Part shown: in pieces, positions 12,038 to 25,165 of the stretch
Position numbering within the stretch: position 1 is the stretch's first letter
How the letters are laid out: the number at the start of each line of letters is the position of its first letter
DNA from: Hymenopellis radicata
Taxonomy: Eukaryota > Basidiomycota > Agaricomycetes > Agaricales > Physalacriaceae
Assembly: GCA_015501595.1 (NCBI GenBank)
Contig: JADNRX010000214.1
Coordinates: 1-64,000, forward strand
DNA: 64,000 bases
Reading direction: 5' to 3'
Position numbers and translations under genes: made by a program
The notes under the pieces: model-generated
Told to the model about the DNA's origin: nothing
What the model saw: only the letters and a program-made list of their open reading frames with translations
The model's database searches: none

Positions 12038-14346
12038 TCATGGGCAGAGCTTCAAGGCAACCTCCTCGACGAGCTTCTTCACCTCCGCCTTCTTCACGCC
12101 GTCAGCACCACAACCTCCTTTCACCAATTTGCTTTTAAGAACACTACGCGCTTGCAACACCTCCAGTAGCGAAAAGAGCTGCGTCTCATAAAATGGCGAA
12201 ACTCTCAAAAGACAAGCCAGCGAGGCCGTTAGACGATGGACTATGGTTTCATTAGCGCCGTACATGACACACATCGAACCAGGGTCACTTACCAACGTCT
12301 TCGCTCTCCTTTTCGCGATCCAGTGCCTCTAGAATGGCACTGACCATCTCTACCTCCCAATCCTCGTCTTCGTACTCTGCGGTCGCACGACCTCCATTCC
12401 GGATCTTCTCCGCCCGGCCTTCTTGAATAAAGGCAGCGGCGTTGAACGCAAGACTCGCGGCGGAGGTTCGCACAGTGGGATCATCGTGCAAGAGCGTTGG
12501 TATCAGGAAGGACGTGAAGCTTTGCTTGTTACTACCACGAATGATACTCTGCGCAAGCATCGGCGTCGAAAACGCATTTGCTAGTAGGCGTACTAGCGTT
12601 AGCGTGTAATTCCGGGGTGAGGAGCTCGTCGCCTTGGATAAGAATACCGTAATGGGCTCGTTCGTATTGGAGACATTCGAGGCGGACCACGTGCCCACCG
12701 CGGAATCGAGAAAGCCGAGACGCCACATATCCACCAAAGGGAATATAGACTCGGGTGGTAGTATGCTCGCCAGAACTGAAGTGATACTAGACCATGAGCT
12801 AAGTATGGCCGGGGTAGCCGCAGATATCGGCTTATTCGCCTGTGGCGTTCGCGATTTGAGATATGGCACAATCGTGCCTGTTAGAGCGGTCTTTATCTGT
12901 GACGGCGTCTGTTCAGCTGAAGCCGGCCAGGACGCAGCATCGATGAATGACGCAAGCTTATTCGCAACAGCATCTAGAGCCGGTACCTGTGTAAAAAGGA
13001 TGGGTTTAAGTGACAGCGCTTGAACGCTTGGTAAGGATAGAGATGTGTGCGGATGAGCTATTGACGACGTTAGCTTATATGTCGAGGTAGAAGACAAGAG
13101 TACCCACGTGGGAACGCCTGGAAGATGAGTAAATCTATCTGGCTGCGAAGCTCATTCTGATCTGCACCCTTCATTTCGGAAACCTATAACACAGTCAACA
13201 CTACGGAAAGATGCAAGTGTGACGAGACTCACCTTTTTACCATCCAAGAAGAACATAAATGTGGGCATAACACGTACTCCCAACTGGGAGGCCAGTTGAT
13301 TGCCCGAAGGCGTGCTCATGTCGATCTTGGTGAAGGCTGCGCCTACACCGTTCGTCCCAACCCTCACGCCCTTATCCCTTGCCAGCTGTTCGTATATCGG
13401 AGCTATCATTCGACAAGGCCCACAGGTTACAACATTCGAGAAATTAGCAACCACAGCGCGGTGTGTGCGGATGAGGTTCGCGAAGGAGGCGGAGTTTGTG
13501 CAAGGATGGAGTGGGGCCGCGAGACTTTCTGTCGCAGCGAGCCCGCTAGTAGGGCGCTGAGCTTGGTTGGCAACTGCTTCCAGTATGGAAGCTGCCAATG
13601 CGGGGTTCGGTGCCGGCGTCGAAGGCACTGGTGTGCGAGCGGGTGTCACAGTAGTGGACGGGCGGCTGTACATAGAATCTATAGTGGGTCGGAGTGCTTG
13701 TCCAAAGGGAGTTGAAAGAAAGTCCGTGGGCAGATCTACGAGACTATTACTAGTTGCTTAAACCAAAGTCGATTTAGCCTACCCTTGATAAAGTCCGGGA
13801 TAGAGTTTCCAGTGAGAAATCCAGCAACATCGTTCGTAAACGAGTTACAGTTGAAGTCTGCAGCAGATGTAAGATCAACGGGCAAATAATGTTGGAGTAT
13901 GAAGAAGACCTAGTAAATGGTACTGCTAAACGTTAGCCTGACTCTAAACACAAGACAAGAGCCCTACTTTATCGGCAGTGTAGTGCTCACGCAATTCCTC
14001 TATATATTCGAGAAACGTCTCCTGGTCTATCGCTGTTTCTCCGAGATCTACAATTTGAAGCGGCGATCCATGCTAGTCCTGCGTGAATATTGATAAAGTT
14101 AATGGGTAATCTGGCACATACATGAGATCTTCCTGGTGCGGTAATGGCTATCCCCTGGCCATAGAAGACCTCTTTCCCATATACAACAATTGAGGTATGC
14201 CTGTCATCGTGTAAGGGACCGCAGAATGTTCGAGATGATTCCATGTCATACCAGATACCGTCTATCTGTCGTCCAGTGAGCTGGCGGGAGAGGGCCTTCG
14301 CCATTCCGTTGCTGAGGTCGTATACATATAGCTTTACAGACTCCAT
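12038..14346 (-). CDS. DeSI (PPPDE) peptidase-thioredoxin-PUL fusion protein
   Basis: Nine exons join cleanly into about 630 residues. The N-terminus is a PPPDE/DeSI cysteine-isopeptidase domain: KLYVYDLSNGMA, the catalytic-His segment GIWHTSIVVYGKEVFYGQGI and the catalytic-Cys segment LLDFNCNSFTNDVAGFL. A Pro/Ala linker leads to a thioredoxin fold with TCGPCR, where the usual Trp is Thr, and the cis-Pro region RVMPTFMFFLDGKK. The C-terminal third is a PUL domain, the all-helical fold that binds Cdc48/p97 in Lub1/Doa1/PLAA, ending EVALKLCP. DeSI enzymes remove SUMO or ubiquitin, so the fusion suggests a Cdc48-recruited deconjugating enzyme with a redox module. That role is inference; the architecture itself is known in fungi. 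Confidence 0.88.
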
Positions 14347-14961
14347 TGAAGAGAAGATGGTGGTTCAAGATGAAGAGACGCGTATGCACATGATGACAGT
14401 TCATCCATCACGTCCGTCCGATCACGGCAAGCACGTGCCATGATGGGTCCTTGTGTGCAACCAAGTTGGCTGACAGGGGCCATCGTTTCTGCAGTACGTG
14501 TTCCTTCTGGTGGAGCCTTAATAATGCTATCCAGTACGCCGGTCCTAACGAACGACTCTGTAATTATAGGAGTTGAACCTGAGGCTGGCCGAGGCTCAAG
14601 GAGGTGACCGACCGACACGCCGCTCGCTGACAAGTGACACCAGCGAACCGCGTTGAAACTCTAATTTAACTCCCATTCTGTAGCAGACAGATGCAAGCTC
14701 TCCTCTTTTGACACTGTCCATTTGTCATCAAGTGATCTGACTGAGCAAAGTGCTCAGTCAGCTTCGTAGAGGATCCACCGCCCAACCGAGAGACGCCATT
14801 GTCCATATTCCGGGATATCTGTAATCGAGAAATAATGGACCATGACGCGTCCACCCCCTCGGTATGTAACAAGGGATCGAGATATATAACCCAGTCTAAA
14901 TGTCTTTGGACCTACAACACATCCCTCTGAAGTCGACTTCACACTCAAAGCATTTATCCCA
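14347..14961. promoter_or_regulatory. Divergent promoter region with TATA box
   Basis: This is a shared upstream region between the DeSI-thioredoxin-PUL gene (minus) and the Old Yellow Enzyme gene (plus). TATATAA at 14883-14889 lies about 75 bp before the latter's ATG. No gene is seen inside. Confidence 0.5.
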
Positions 14962-16265
<1,304 letters not shown>

Positions 16266-16965
16266 ATCTTGATAGATTAGAATTAATGTTATTGAAATCC
16301 AACTTGCTTTTATGCTTTGAACGCGCTGATAGAGCTGCACATACATCAACCATGACGCATAGGTCGACGACATCCCGCCAAACCGCGCCACATCTCCTGT
16401 GAAAGGCTCCCAGGTCCTGACAACGGGCATTATAACATTCATCAATGATATCATAACCTATGGGTATATTGCGAAGGTTTGACGATGCAATTGTTATCAG
16501 TGAAAGAAAGAAGAGAGCTAAAGAGTGGACGCAATTTCGCTGCCTGCGATAGGACGGGGGTGTAACAGTAAGAAGAAGAAAAGCGGCGTACGACGTGTAA
16601 AACATACAGAGGGTAAAAAGGTACTATCGGCTTGTGAATTAAAAAAAGAAGTCCGATGCGACGCGAAGAAAAAAAAAGACATAAACACGGCACAAGGGTA
16701 AGTAGTGAAGGGTGCCAAGAGGTGCCGGGATTGGTGGGAATGAGGGAAGGCGGTATGAAGGGTGGCGGGGGGAGGTATGTATAAAAACACAGAGTGCATG
16801 AGCTAACAATATAGGTATGGTAATAATGTCAGAAGATGGGAGGGAGGTGAATTGAGATGCGGAATGAAACGAAGAAATCTACAAACAACCCATGAGACAA
16901 ACAGACCAAAAAAAGGGGAAGAAGCGACAGACGCAAGATGCGGGAAGAAAAAGAGAAGAGCAGGG
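16266..16965. other. Convergent intergenic region
   Basis: Downstream flanks of the OYE and membrane-protein genes meet here. The plus strand is purine-rich with A runs between about 16500 and 16960. No gene is supported. Confidence 0.5.
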
Positions 16966-18447
16966 TCAACGATGATCATCATGTATCGTGTCCCCACTAT
17001 CGCTTAGTGTTTCCACTCGCACACCTCTCGAAGAGCTGACGCTCCGTATGTCGCGTCCTTCATCCGCAAGTTCTCGATTTAATAATTCGCCCTGATGTTG
17101 GGTATCTGGACTGTCGCCTTCTTCCACTGTCGCGCCCGCAAAGTCGGGTTTTCGCAACGCCTTCCTGAAGGCATCCGCCATTATAGCCGCGTCCGCACCC
17201 GAGAAAGGACCAGTGTCACCTGCACTTCCGGTTCTGGATACCGTCGAGGCGCCATCTGGTGAGACTATACTCGGAGGACGCTGACCATGACCGACGGAAC
17301 TGTGCCTGTCGATGCCACCTGCACCTGCAGTGGCGAGTAACGGCGACCCGGGCTCGTTGCCCACATGGGCCATCATCGGTGAAGCAGAACCCATCGAGTT
17401 TCTGTTGGAATCCAGCTCGGCGTTTCGCCGGCGTATCCGGCGCAAAATGAAAAACGCGAGTATGCATGATGTGGCGATTGCAAGGAAGCCTAGAACGACA
17501 ATTACGGCGATTGCCCAATGAGGGAAGCCGGAGTTGTCGCTGCCAGATTGGACGTTTCCGTTTCCATCTGAGGTACCGCCATTAGTGCCAGTCGATGAAG
17601 ACGCTGTCGACGAGGGTAACGGACTTGATGTTGATGAAGCACCTGCGGCAGATGTGGAGGCCATTGATGAAAGAACAGAATCCGCGTAGGTCGTTTCTGG
17701 GTGATGAGAAAAGTCAGATATGATGGTGGGTAAAATATTTTTGGAGATTACTCACGGATGGCAGTGAAGTGCGACTGAGTGAATGCGTCAGAGAATGCTT
17801 CAGAGGTGTTTGTTATGTCATTTCGAGTGACGACCCAGTAAAAGGTATATGTGAGGTTTGAACCGTTCCAGTTGGCGGCGTCTTCGCCAAACCACACGTC
17901 GTTGACTTGGGACGTCAGCGAGCCAGCCTGGTTCGAAGGATTTGGTTGATTGAGAAACTGCTGACGCAGTTGCCGCGAGTCGCCGCTAAAGAGATAGACA
18001 TTGACAAGTTTAGTCTGCGTGAATTGTGGCAAGCCAGAATTCCCTGTAGGCGATTGATACCCGGTCAGGCAAAGTGACGACGGCGAGGGGAAACAGAGCA
18101 CGCACAGACGACGGTTGCCCACTGGTGCTGTGGAAAAACCGAGTCCTCTGTCGGAAAGCAGGTTATCACATCGTTGCCGGAGAAGACCTGGCAGTTATAT
18201 TCTGCTTGCTCTGTACAGAAGTGAGTAATACGCGATGGAAACGGAGCAACAATGGCGTACCAACTGCACTCTGGTCAACCACCTGTCGCGCAGAGAGCTC
18301 ATGGGATATGCCAAAGCTGCGCCGCCGCTTCAGTGCTCGTTGGCGGGACGACGATGACGCTAAGGATGAGGACGGCGACGACGACGATGATGAGCCAGGC
18401 GCGGCTGCCGGAGTCTGGGCTGGCCAGGGAGCATTTTGGTATGGCAT
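16966..18447 (-). CDS. Single-pass membrane protein with ectodomain, 5' end unresolved
   Basis: The ectodomain reads EYNCQVFSGNDVITCFPTED, QHQWATVVWNSGLPQFTQT, VNVYLFSGDSRQ and NDVWFGEDAANWNGSNLTY. A Ser/Thr/Gly-rich stalk, one transmembrane helix (WAIAVIVVLGFLAIATSCIL) with an RRIRRRN stop-transfer signal, and a disordered cytoplasmic tail of about 150 residues follow. Stop is at 16966. The W-N-S junction needs an intron from about 18110 to 18050, and another lies near 17757-17690. Upstream, a very hydrophobic stretch (LIIVVVAVLILSVIVV, about 18390-18340) would make a good signal peptide, but it lacks an in-frame ATG and meets a TGA. The N-terminus therefore cannot be fixed. The topology resembles fungal wall-sensor-like proteins, but I do not recognise a named family. 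Confidence 0.6.
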
Positions 18448-19284
18448 GGGCGGCAGACGATTATTATGGGAGGGATTTAGTAGACTCTATATGGCATTGC
18501 TGGGCGGGGCGAGAGCAAGAGAGCTTACAGAGTGACATCCCGTCACACGTTCCCGTATGGACCCCGATCACCGCCATCTTCAAGGGCAACCGGGCATTTT
18601 CTCTGTCCGTCCTTTACGGTCGGAATGCACCTTTGAATGCCCGTATATGCTGCCTGTTTGTTGGTCATCGTGCCACTTATTTTTCCTGGACTTTTGCCTT
18701 TCGTTCCTGTGGCGCCACGAGGTTATCATTTTTCATTTTTCTCGGTGTCGATGGTCCATCACTAGACCACGTGCAGGGCTTTATGAGTTCCTTTCCCATG
18801 CACCGAGTACGCGGTATACTTACCAGACGTTTTACAGTCCTGTTCCTTTGTCCTGACACCCATCAACGTTCAGGTAGCATCAGCTCTCGTTGATGCAGAT
18901 GCCGCACTGATCTTGTTGCCAGTACAGTACTTACTCGCTGCGGCGCTGCCAATACCAATTCGGTCAGCACCCTCTTTTCCCACTCAAACGCAAATTCACG
19001 TCGGCACGTTGCTTTGAAACTTGCTTCGGCTATTCTTTTTTCGCCTCATTATTCTTATTGGACCCAAGTCCCGACTCCCCCCGATCACTGAACGCATACT
19101 CAAAGGTTCGTAAGACCACCCTGCTGAACAGGACAACCTGTGGACGCGTCTTTGAGACGCGTCACCGATCGCCATCAGCCCGGAGTTACACCCCGGACTA
19201 GCACGCCTCGTCATCACCGACCTCCACGACGACAACGTCAACGATCTTTCCTGCTGCCTTGCTGGTTCCCTGGACGGTCCCACC
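18448..19284. promoter_or_regulatory. Divergent intergenic region
   Basis: About 840 bp separates the uncertain 5' end of the membrane-protein gene from the PEX8-like gene. The right end gives the favourable start context CCCACCATGA. No gene is supported inside; an upstream exon of the membrane-protein gene could lie here. Confidence 0.35.
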
Positions 19285-21207
19285 ATGACGAGTATGTATA
19301 GTAACCTATTGGCCCATCTCCAACAACCAACCTCCTCGGTTGGCCTCGAAACCATTCAGGGCGCATTATCACATCATTTAGCTCACTTATCTCCGCTACC
19401 TACTCCCCTTGCAGCCAGTGCTGTATCTGCGCCACTGTTTCTCTCGCATCCGCTTACATTGGCCAAGCTTGACACCTTGTCGACCGCCTTCCGCCATGCA
19501 GTGCACATCAAGTATGATTTGCTGACCAAAGACGCGGAAGAGAGCTCTCTGACGAAAGCCCTATTTACACGTGGCCCCCGCACTCGTCTCGGACAATGGG
19601 TTGGCGCCTTGATTAACGGCCTCCAGGGAGGTCAGCCCATAATGAGGTTGGCGTGTTCAACTGGCATACTGATGGGGATGAACGATTTTGAGAAACTACG
19701 TGCTCAAAAAGGGCCCGCGGAGAACGAAGTCGTGCTTTCATTAGCGGAAGTCATGGACTTGTTTAGATCGTTTCAGCTGTCTTCTGCAAGCTCTAGTGAA
19801 TGGGAGAAGGAATTTCAACCCATGGGAGATCGTAAGCCCTCACTCTATGGATGCATACGTTTGATTCTAATCAACTTTTAGACGATTTGCTTTCGGCTGC
19901 TTTAATCTTGTCCTCACAATCGCTCCCTCTCGTTGTGGAGGACAAACTCAAAGCGCTTCCCCTAGACATACTAGGACGCTTGTTGACCTCTACAATATCT
20001 TCTGCGTTTACTTCTGGCACCTTTTTGACATCTCCCAGCGCCCTAGTAAGTTTAATTTTCTTAACCTTTCCCATTACCTCATTTACCTGCAGAACTCCCC
20101 CTTCTCGCTTCCGTGGCACCACTGTCCAAATTGTCCAGCCTGACGCACTCTGTGCTTCTCGACTCTCGTCCCCGGGACGGCCTCGTCACATCTCAGGAAA
20201 CACTTTCATCCTTAGAGGCGATATGCGCCCAAGTCGAAATGGATTGGAATCGCGTATCCACGCCTGCCGATGCACAACGCACCTGGCTGGTCCTGAAAAC
20301 GTTACTCTTCTCCACAATCATGATTTCTGAATCCGTCTTGTCCGCTGCAATCTACGTCACTCCATGCCCTGCGCCGCTCGGCCTTACTGCACTCCGAGCC
20401 TTGGGCCATTTATCCTTTGTTATTCAACAATTCGGCGGCATCACGCCCTCATCCAATTTTGTTGAATTGAAGAAAGCCGTCTATCTTGCGCTTGACGTTG
20501 TTGCGGGAAGCACCCGTGCCGGTGAGGCGGAGGACTTTGTGTCTGGGCTCCTTCGGGCCCAGAGCAAGGCGCCTAAAGACGATCTAGCCAAGAAGGCATT
20601 TATCCTGGCCTGCGCTGAACAGCTTGTGCCGGTCCTCAAGGATCCACGTGACGTGTTCGCGTTATGTGAGGGACATCTGAATTCGCCGGAGCATCGCGAG
20701 ACATATGAGTCGGCGCATTCCGTTGTACTCGCCGTACTGTCAAGAGAAGACATGGATGGGTGGGTCTCGAAGATGGTGCCTTGGTATTCCGCCTGCCTGG
20801 TCGAGAACTCGGCGGAGAACGGATTAGACACAGTCCAGCTGCGTTTGGCCTTCCAGACTCTGGTGAAGAGCGCGTGCAGGCAGGAGAACGCGATAGGCTG
20901 GTTCCCTGTCGAGGAGTTGATTCGAGCAATTGAGAAATATCGGGATGACCATGCGAGAGCACACCGATTGCGCCTAGCGTTGATCTCCAGTGTCTCTGCC
21001 GTACGTGGTGTTGATATGCTTAGTAGGATTCTCAAGGAGGTAAGGAGGGTTATTAAGGGCAAGCAAGAAGTTGAGCGCCTGGGAGAAGAGGTGATAGAAC
21101 GAGTAGGAGATAGGGAGAAGGCGTTCGCGATCAGATGGTGGGCCGAAAACCGCAAACGGCTTGAGGCGGAGTATGGACAAGAAGAGCGCGCACTCGCTCG
21201 ATTGTAA
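19285..21207 (+). CDS. PEX8: PEX8-like peroxin with PTS1-type C-terminus, one apparent frameshift
   Basis: Three exons encode about 600 helical residues. The N-terminus SNLLAHLQQP and HHLAHLSPLPTPLAASAVSA, followed by FRHAVHIKYDLLTKDA, resembles basidiomycete PEX8, the lumenal factor of the peroxisomal importomer that helps unload cargo receptors. The last three residues, ARL, fit the PTS1 consensus, as expected of a lumenal peroxin. The first intron (about 19831-19881) joins cleanly. The second (20047-20092) leaves phase 0, whereas the downstream frame needs one more base; the following run CCCCC at 20097-20101 would fix it if it held six. Identification rests on overall resemblance and the PTS1, not on a diagnostic motif, so another helical-repeat protein is possible. 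Confidence 0.55.
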
Positions 21208-22280
21208 AAATATCTCGTTTCAGGACGTTTATATGGATGGATTGTGCTTGCAATTGGGCGATTGTTCTCATTTAGCTTCATTCAAGTCCAGTTTCTCACA
21301 CATTGTTCTCGGCAATCGCCATCGGCCTTCTTGGTTATTTTGCCGACCGGCAAAACACGGTCAATTCTCTCTACCACAACGTTCAACCATTGAATGCGTT
21401 CGCGGGAGACACCGAACTCGAAGTGCATCGTGTTCTATTCTATCACTCTTGGGAACCCCAAGGAGTTATCGTCCCACTAGTCATTCAACGTGATGACGAC
21501 GACGTTTATTTCCAGGTCGAACTTCAACTAGTATACGTGAGCGCGCCAAACTTCCTTGAATCTTGATACACCGTGTTTCAGTGTCCTAACGTACTAGCCA
21601 GATTCAGGGGAAATCTTTCAATGAACAATCAACGCTCTCAGTCCCCCCGAAGCTGCCCGTTCTTCGCCTAGCCGAAAAGCCCTCACGGAAGCCGCCAGCC
21701 AAGACAGTATTGTACCCTTCCCTCTGATATTTTCCACACGGTCAGTTTTGTGACCTAACTCATTCCAAGCTTGTTCGTCAGCCTGACTTGTAACTGACGG
21801 TCGTAAGTAATACGGTCCTCTTTTTCATCTCCGCCCATCATGTTCCTACATCAGAACATCGCATAAGTAACTCACGTTATGACAGGTTTAGCTGAGCCCT
21901 CGTCCTCTCCGCATCTTTCCAATGATAAGTCTCGAGGTCTCCATATTCGCTCACAGGGATTGAATGCCGAGCGGTTACAATTCAATGGCCCGGTCCTGAT
22001 GGGTTTAGAAAGCCGACGGAGAGTTGAGTTGATCTGAAAGGTTGAAGTTTGATTCTGGTCGTATGCTCCTCGGCTTCTTTCAATCTAGTGGCGTGCAGGG
22101 ATATGCCACGCCTAGCGCGGGCTATCAATATTCTGTGACTGCGTGCATGCTTCAGTGGGAATACACATTCGGACACACTACTACAGGACACACAAGGAAT
22201 CCGAGATTCGGAATCAGATATAAACACTCGTATCGCCAGATGTTGCAGGCTCCGCGCGTCCCCCTCTTCGATTCCCTCCC
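21208..22280. other. Intergenic, upstream of first CoA ligase
   Basis: An open frame at about 21303-21566 has reasonable composition but no ATG and no recognisable partner exons. A TATA-like TATAAA lies at 22219-22224, about 57 bp before the next start. Nothing else is supported. Confidence 0.4.
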
Positions 22281-24937
22281 ATGGCTTCCTCATTTCTCTG
22301 CGATACAGAACTGCTCATTCCCGATAACTTGACTATCGCCCAGTTCATGCTGGATGCCTGTCATCCTCTACGTCCCAAGAGGGGATCAACGCCATGTCAT
22401 GTTGACGAGGAGACTGGAGTTTCTGTATCGCTTGATGAAGTTCGTGCCTTATATTCAACGGGGAGCTGTCTCTTATATATTTCTCAAGGTCAAGAGACGC
22501 ACGGATAGGCTCGCTGTGTCCTTAGAAGCCCACTTTGGTCTCTGTAAGTCCACGATATGACGCGTGGCTTATCCCTTATGATCTTCACTCTGCAGCTGAC
22601 GATGATGTTGGTGAGAGAATTATATTAACGATTATAACCATGCTCACGACATTCAGTACTCATCTGCAGTCCAAACCACATAGGTATGGCTGCTCATCCA
22701 ACTCTACCGGGACTCATATCCCTCTCTTCATCATAGACTATCCAGTCATTGCATGGGCTGTTCATAGGACTGGAGGAATCGTCACGTATGATAACTTGCT
22801 AATACCTCGACGTTTGCTCACATACCATGCAGGTCTGCGAATCCGAAATCTACCGCCACCGAGCTGCATTACCAAATGAAACTGACCAACCCGTGCCTGA
22901 TGGTGGTGCATTTTTCAGCGCTCGATAATGCGTACAGAGCGGCGTCAATGGCTGGGCTTCCCCCAAATCGTATTATTGTTCTCGGCATGGCCAGATCCCC
23001 AGAACGGTGTACAATCTCGCGGCTCATAGACGAGTGCGATTCTCTTCTTCCCTCAGTCGACAGGACTTTGAAGCCTGGCGAAGGAAGTACGAAGCTTGCC
23101 TTCTTGCTGCTCAGTAGCGGAACGACTGGGAATCCAAAGGTCAGGGCCACGAAGCGTATCTGTTCGCATTCTGAGTGATGTGCAGGCGGTCAAGATACCT
23201 CATCGTGCCATTATTGCGAACACCGTGCAGCTTGCTCTACATCTTCGAGTTGATCAGGCTTCTCCGAACCGCGGATTTAGAAATGGCGATAACCTTTTGG
23301 GTAGTGAGTTCTTTCGCCTAGCTTCCCTAAATCTGACTCTAACTCGAGCAGCCCTCCCTTTCTTTCGTGCGTCTTGCGCTTCAGAGCAGCCCGAACCGCT
23401 CAATCTCACAGCTTCTGACATCTTAGACGTCGCAGGCAACATTCTGTTGGTCAGTTGCAAGGCTGACTCAACGTCCTGTGCCAACTCACATCGCGATCTA
23501 GATGCATTTTGCGTTCTTCTGTGGCGTGCGTACACCTTGATTATCGAAAGAAACGGGCTGGTTATTGACGTACGCCAGATGTCAGTCATCGTTGTCGGTC
23601 AATTTGACTTCCTTCGAATGCTTAAATCTATCGCGCATTATCGAGTCTGCAACCTTCTGTATGCCCCATTCTAGAGGTACAGCTTCTCGGTCTCATGATC
23701 TTACTTGTAGGCTTGTGCCACCTCAAGCGATCGCCCTATGCAAGGTCAGCTTAGACTTGACTTCACGAACTGCGTATAGCGTTGACCTTGTTCTAGCATC
23801 CCTCCGTACAGCGGTATGACCTTTCTTCTGTCAAGTTTGTCGCGGTGGGAGCGGCGCCGACTTCAAAGGAAATCAACGGCTCCCTGTTCAATGTCTTCCC
23901 CGAGGCACAGGTTGGACAAATCTACGGTTAGTGGTCCTTTACTCTCCATTAGTCTTTCCTTATTTCAGGGAAGGGACCACGGAAACACCATCCGTCATAT
24001 CGATGGTCAGATTTGACCAGCGCAGAGGACCAGTGGGCAGTGCGTACTATCCTAATGCGAACTCCCATGACCTGCCTCACCTTCAACAAGGTTCCGGTCA
24101 GATACTCCCCGGTATCGAAACTCGTATAATAAAGTTGGACGGCTCCAACGCGAAATGCGGAGAATCCGGGGAGCTCCATGTCCGAGGTCCGAATATGTCA
24201 ACTGGTTATCTAAACAACGAAGTGGCGTGCGTTCCTTGTGTCAATTTCAAAGTACGCGGCGTTGACAAGTAGACATATCAGGACTCTGGAAAGCTTTCGT
24301 GATGGGTAGGTGCCGATGATGATCATCCTTCTCCTGAGATCTAATTTTCATGTATCAGTTGGCTGAGAACTGGTGATGAAGTAGTTTTGACGGAAGATGG
24401 GGAGCTATATGTTCTGGATCGCATCAAAGTGAGTTGGTTCGTAAATTACAGGCATATTACTGACCATCATTCATCTGTCATCAAGGAATTTATCAAAGTC
24501 AATGGGTTTCAAGTCGCTCCCGCAGAACTCGAAGGTTGCTTACTAGAACACCCCGATGTCCTTGAGTCGTGTGTCGTGGGTGTTCCGAATGAGCGCAGTA
24601 TGTTCATCACCCGCTTCTTTAAGCGCCACACTGACTTGACCCCAGGTGGGGAAGCACCCCTTGGCGTCATTGTACTGACCGCCTCCGCTCGTGAGCGCCT
24701 CCAGAATAAGGAAGTCGATTCAGTCGGACTGAAAGGATCCATTCAAGAGGTCTTCATTCTCACGATCATATGTGACTCCTCGGCTAACATCACCGCCAGC
24801 ACGTAGCAAAACGCAAATCTCGCTACAAACAACTCATTGGTGTCGAATTCGTCGATACGATTCCCAAGACTGCGAGTGGGAAGATTCTTCGTCGGACGAT
24901 TCGTGATTCCTACAGACACTACCGGTCAAGGCTCTAG
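22281..24937 (+). CDS. Acyl-CoA / 4-coumarate-CoA ligase-like enzyme, PTS1 (copy A)
   Basis: This is an ANL-superfamily adenylating enzyme that would activate a carboxylic acid to its CoA thioester. About 20 short exons join with no net frameshift. Motifs in order: DYPVIAWAVHRTGGIV, the AMP-binding loop LLSSGTTGNPKAVKIPH, MSVIVVGQFDFLRMLKS, LVPPQAIALCK, VAVGAAPTSKEINGSLF, YGTTETPSV, SGELHVRGPNMSTGYL, GWLRTGDEV, GFQVAPAELEG and TASGKILRR with the catalytic Lys. The C-terminus RSRL ends in SRL, a PTS1 for peroxisome import. Compared with copy B, the acyl-pocket segment is HVAGNILLV instead of HIYGLVLN, and one acceptor must be AAG|GG near 23973 to keep frame. Substrate is unknown; phenylpropanoid, medium-chain and phenylacetyl acids are all possible. 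Confidence 0.85.
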
Positions 24938-25165
24938 GCGTCTAAGACTATTCTTGTACTTTCCCTTATGCAAATCTCATCGCTTAGCGCTTATCTCTCG
25001 GGCGTTTCGACACTCTGAATGAATTACCGGCGCAAGCGAGCGAATATGGTATTGTGACCGCGAGCGGTCATGAGTTCAAAATGACCGGCTCAAAGAATAT
25101 ATGATGCCACGGCATCACAGGGCCCCCTTCTCAGCTCTGCTAGTGACCTCTTCCTGCGTTGAGTG

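Noticed and set aside
21303..21566. An open frame of 87 codons between PEX8-like and copy A.
   Set aside because: It begins at TTG, has no ATG, and no flanking exon continues it; possible decayed coding sequence only.
22281..24937. Copy A of the CoA ligases at first looked like a pseudogene because open frames are short and scattered.
   Set aside because: Aligning with copy B by eye showed about 19 small introns whose junctions restore one continuous frame to a PTS1 tail.
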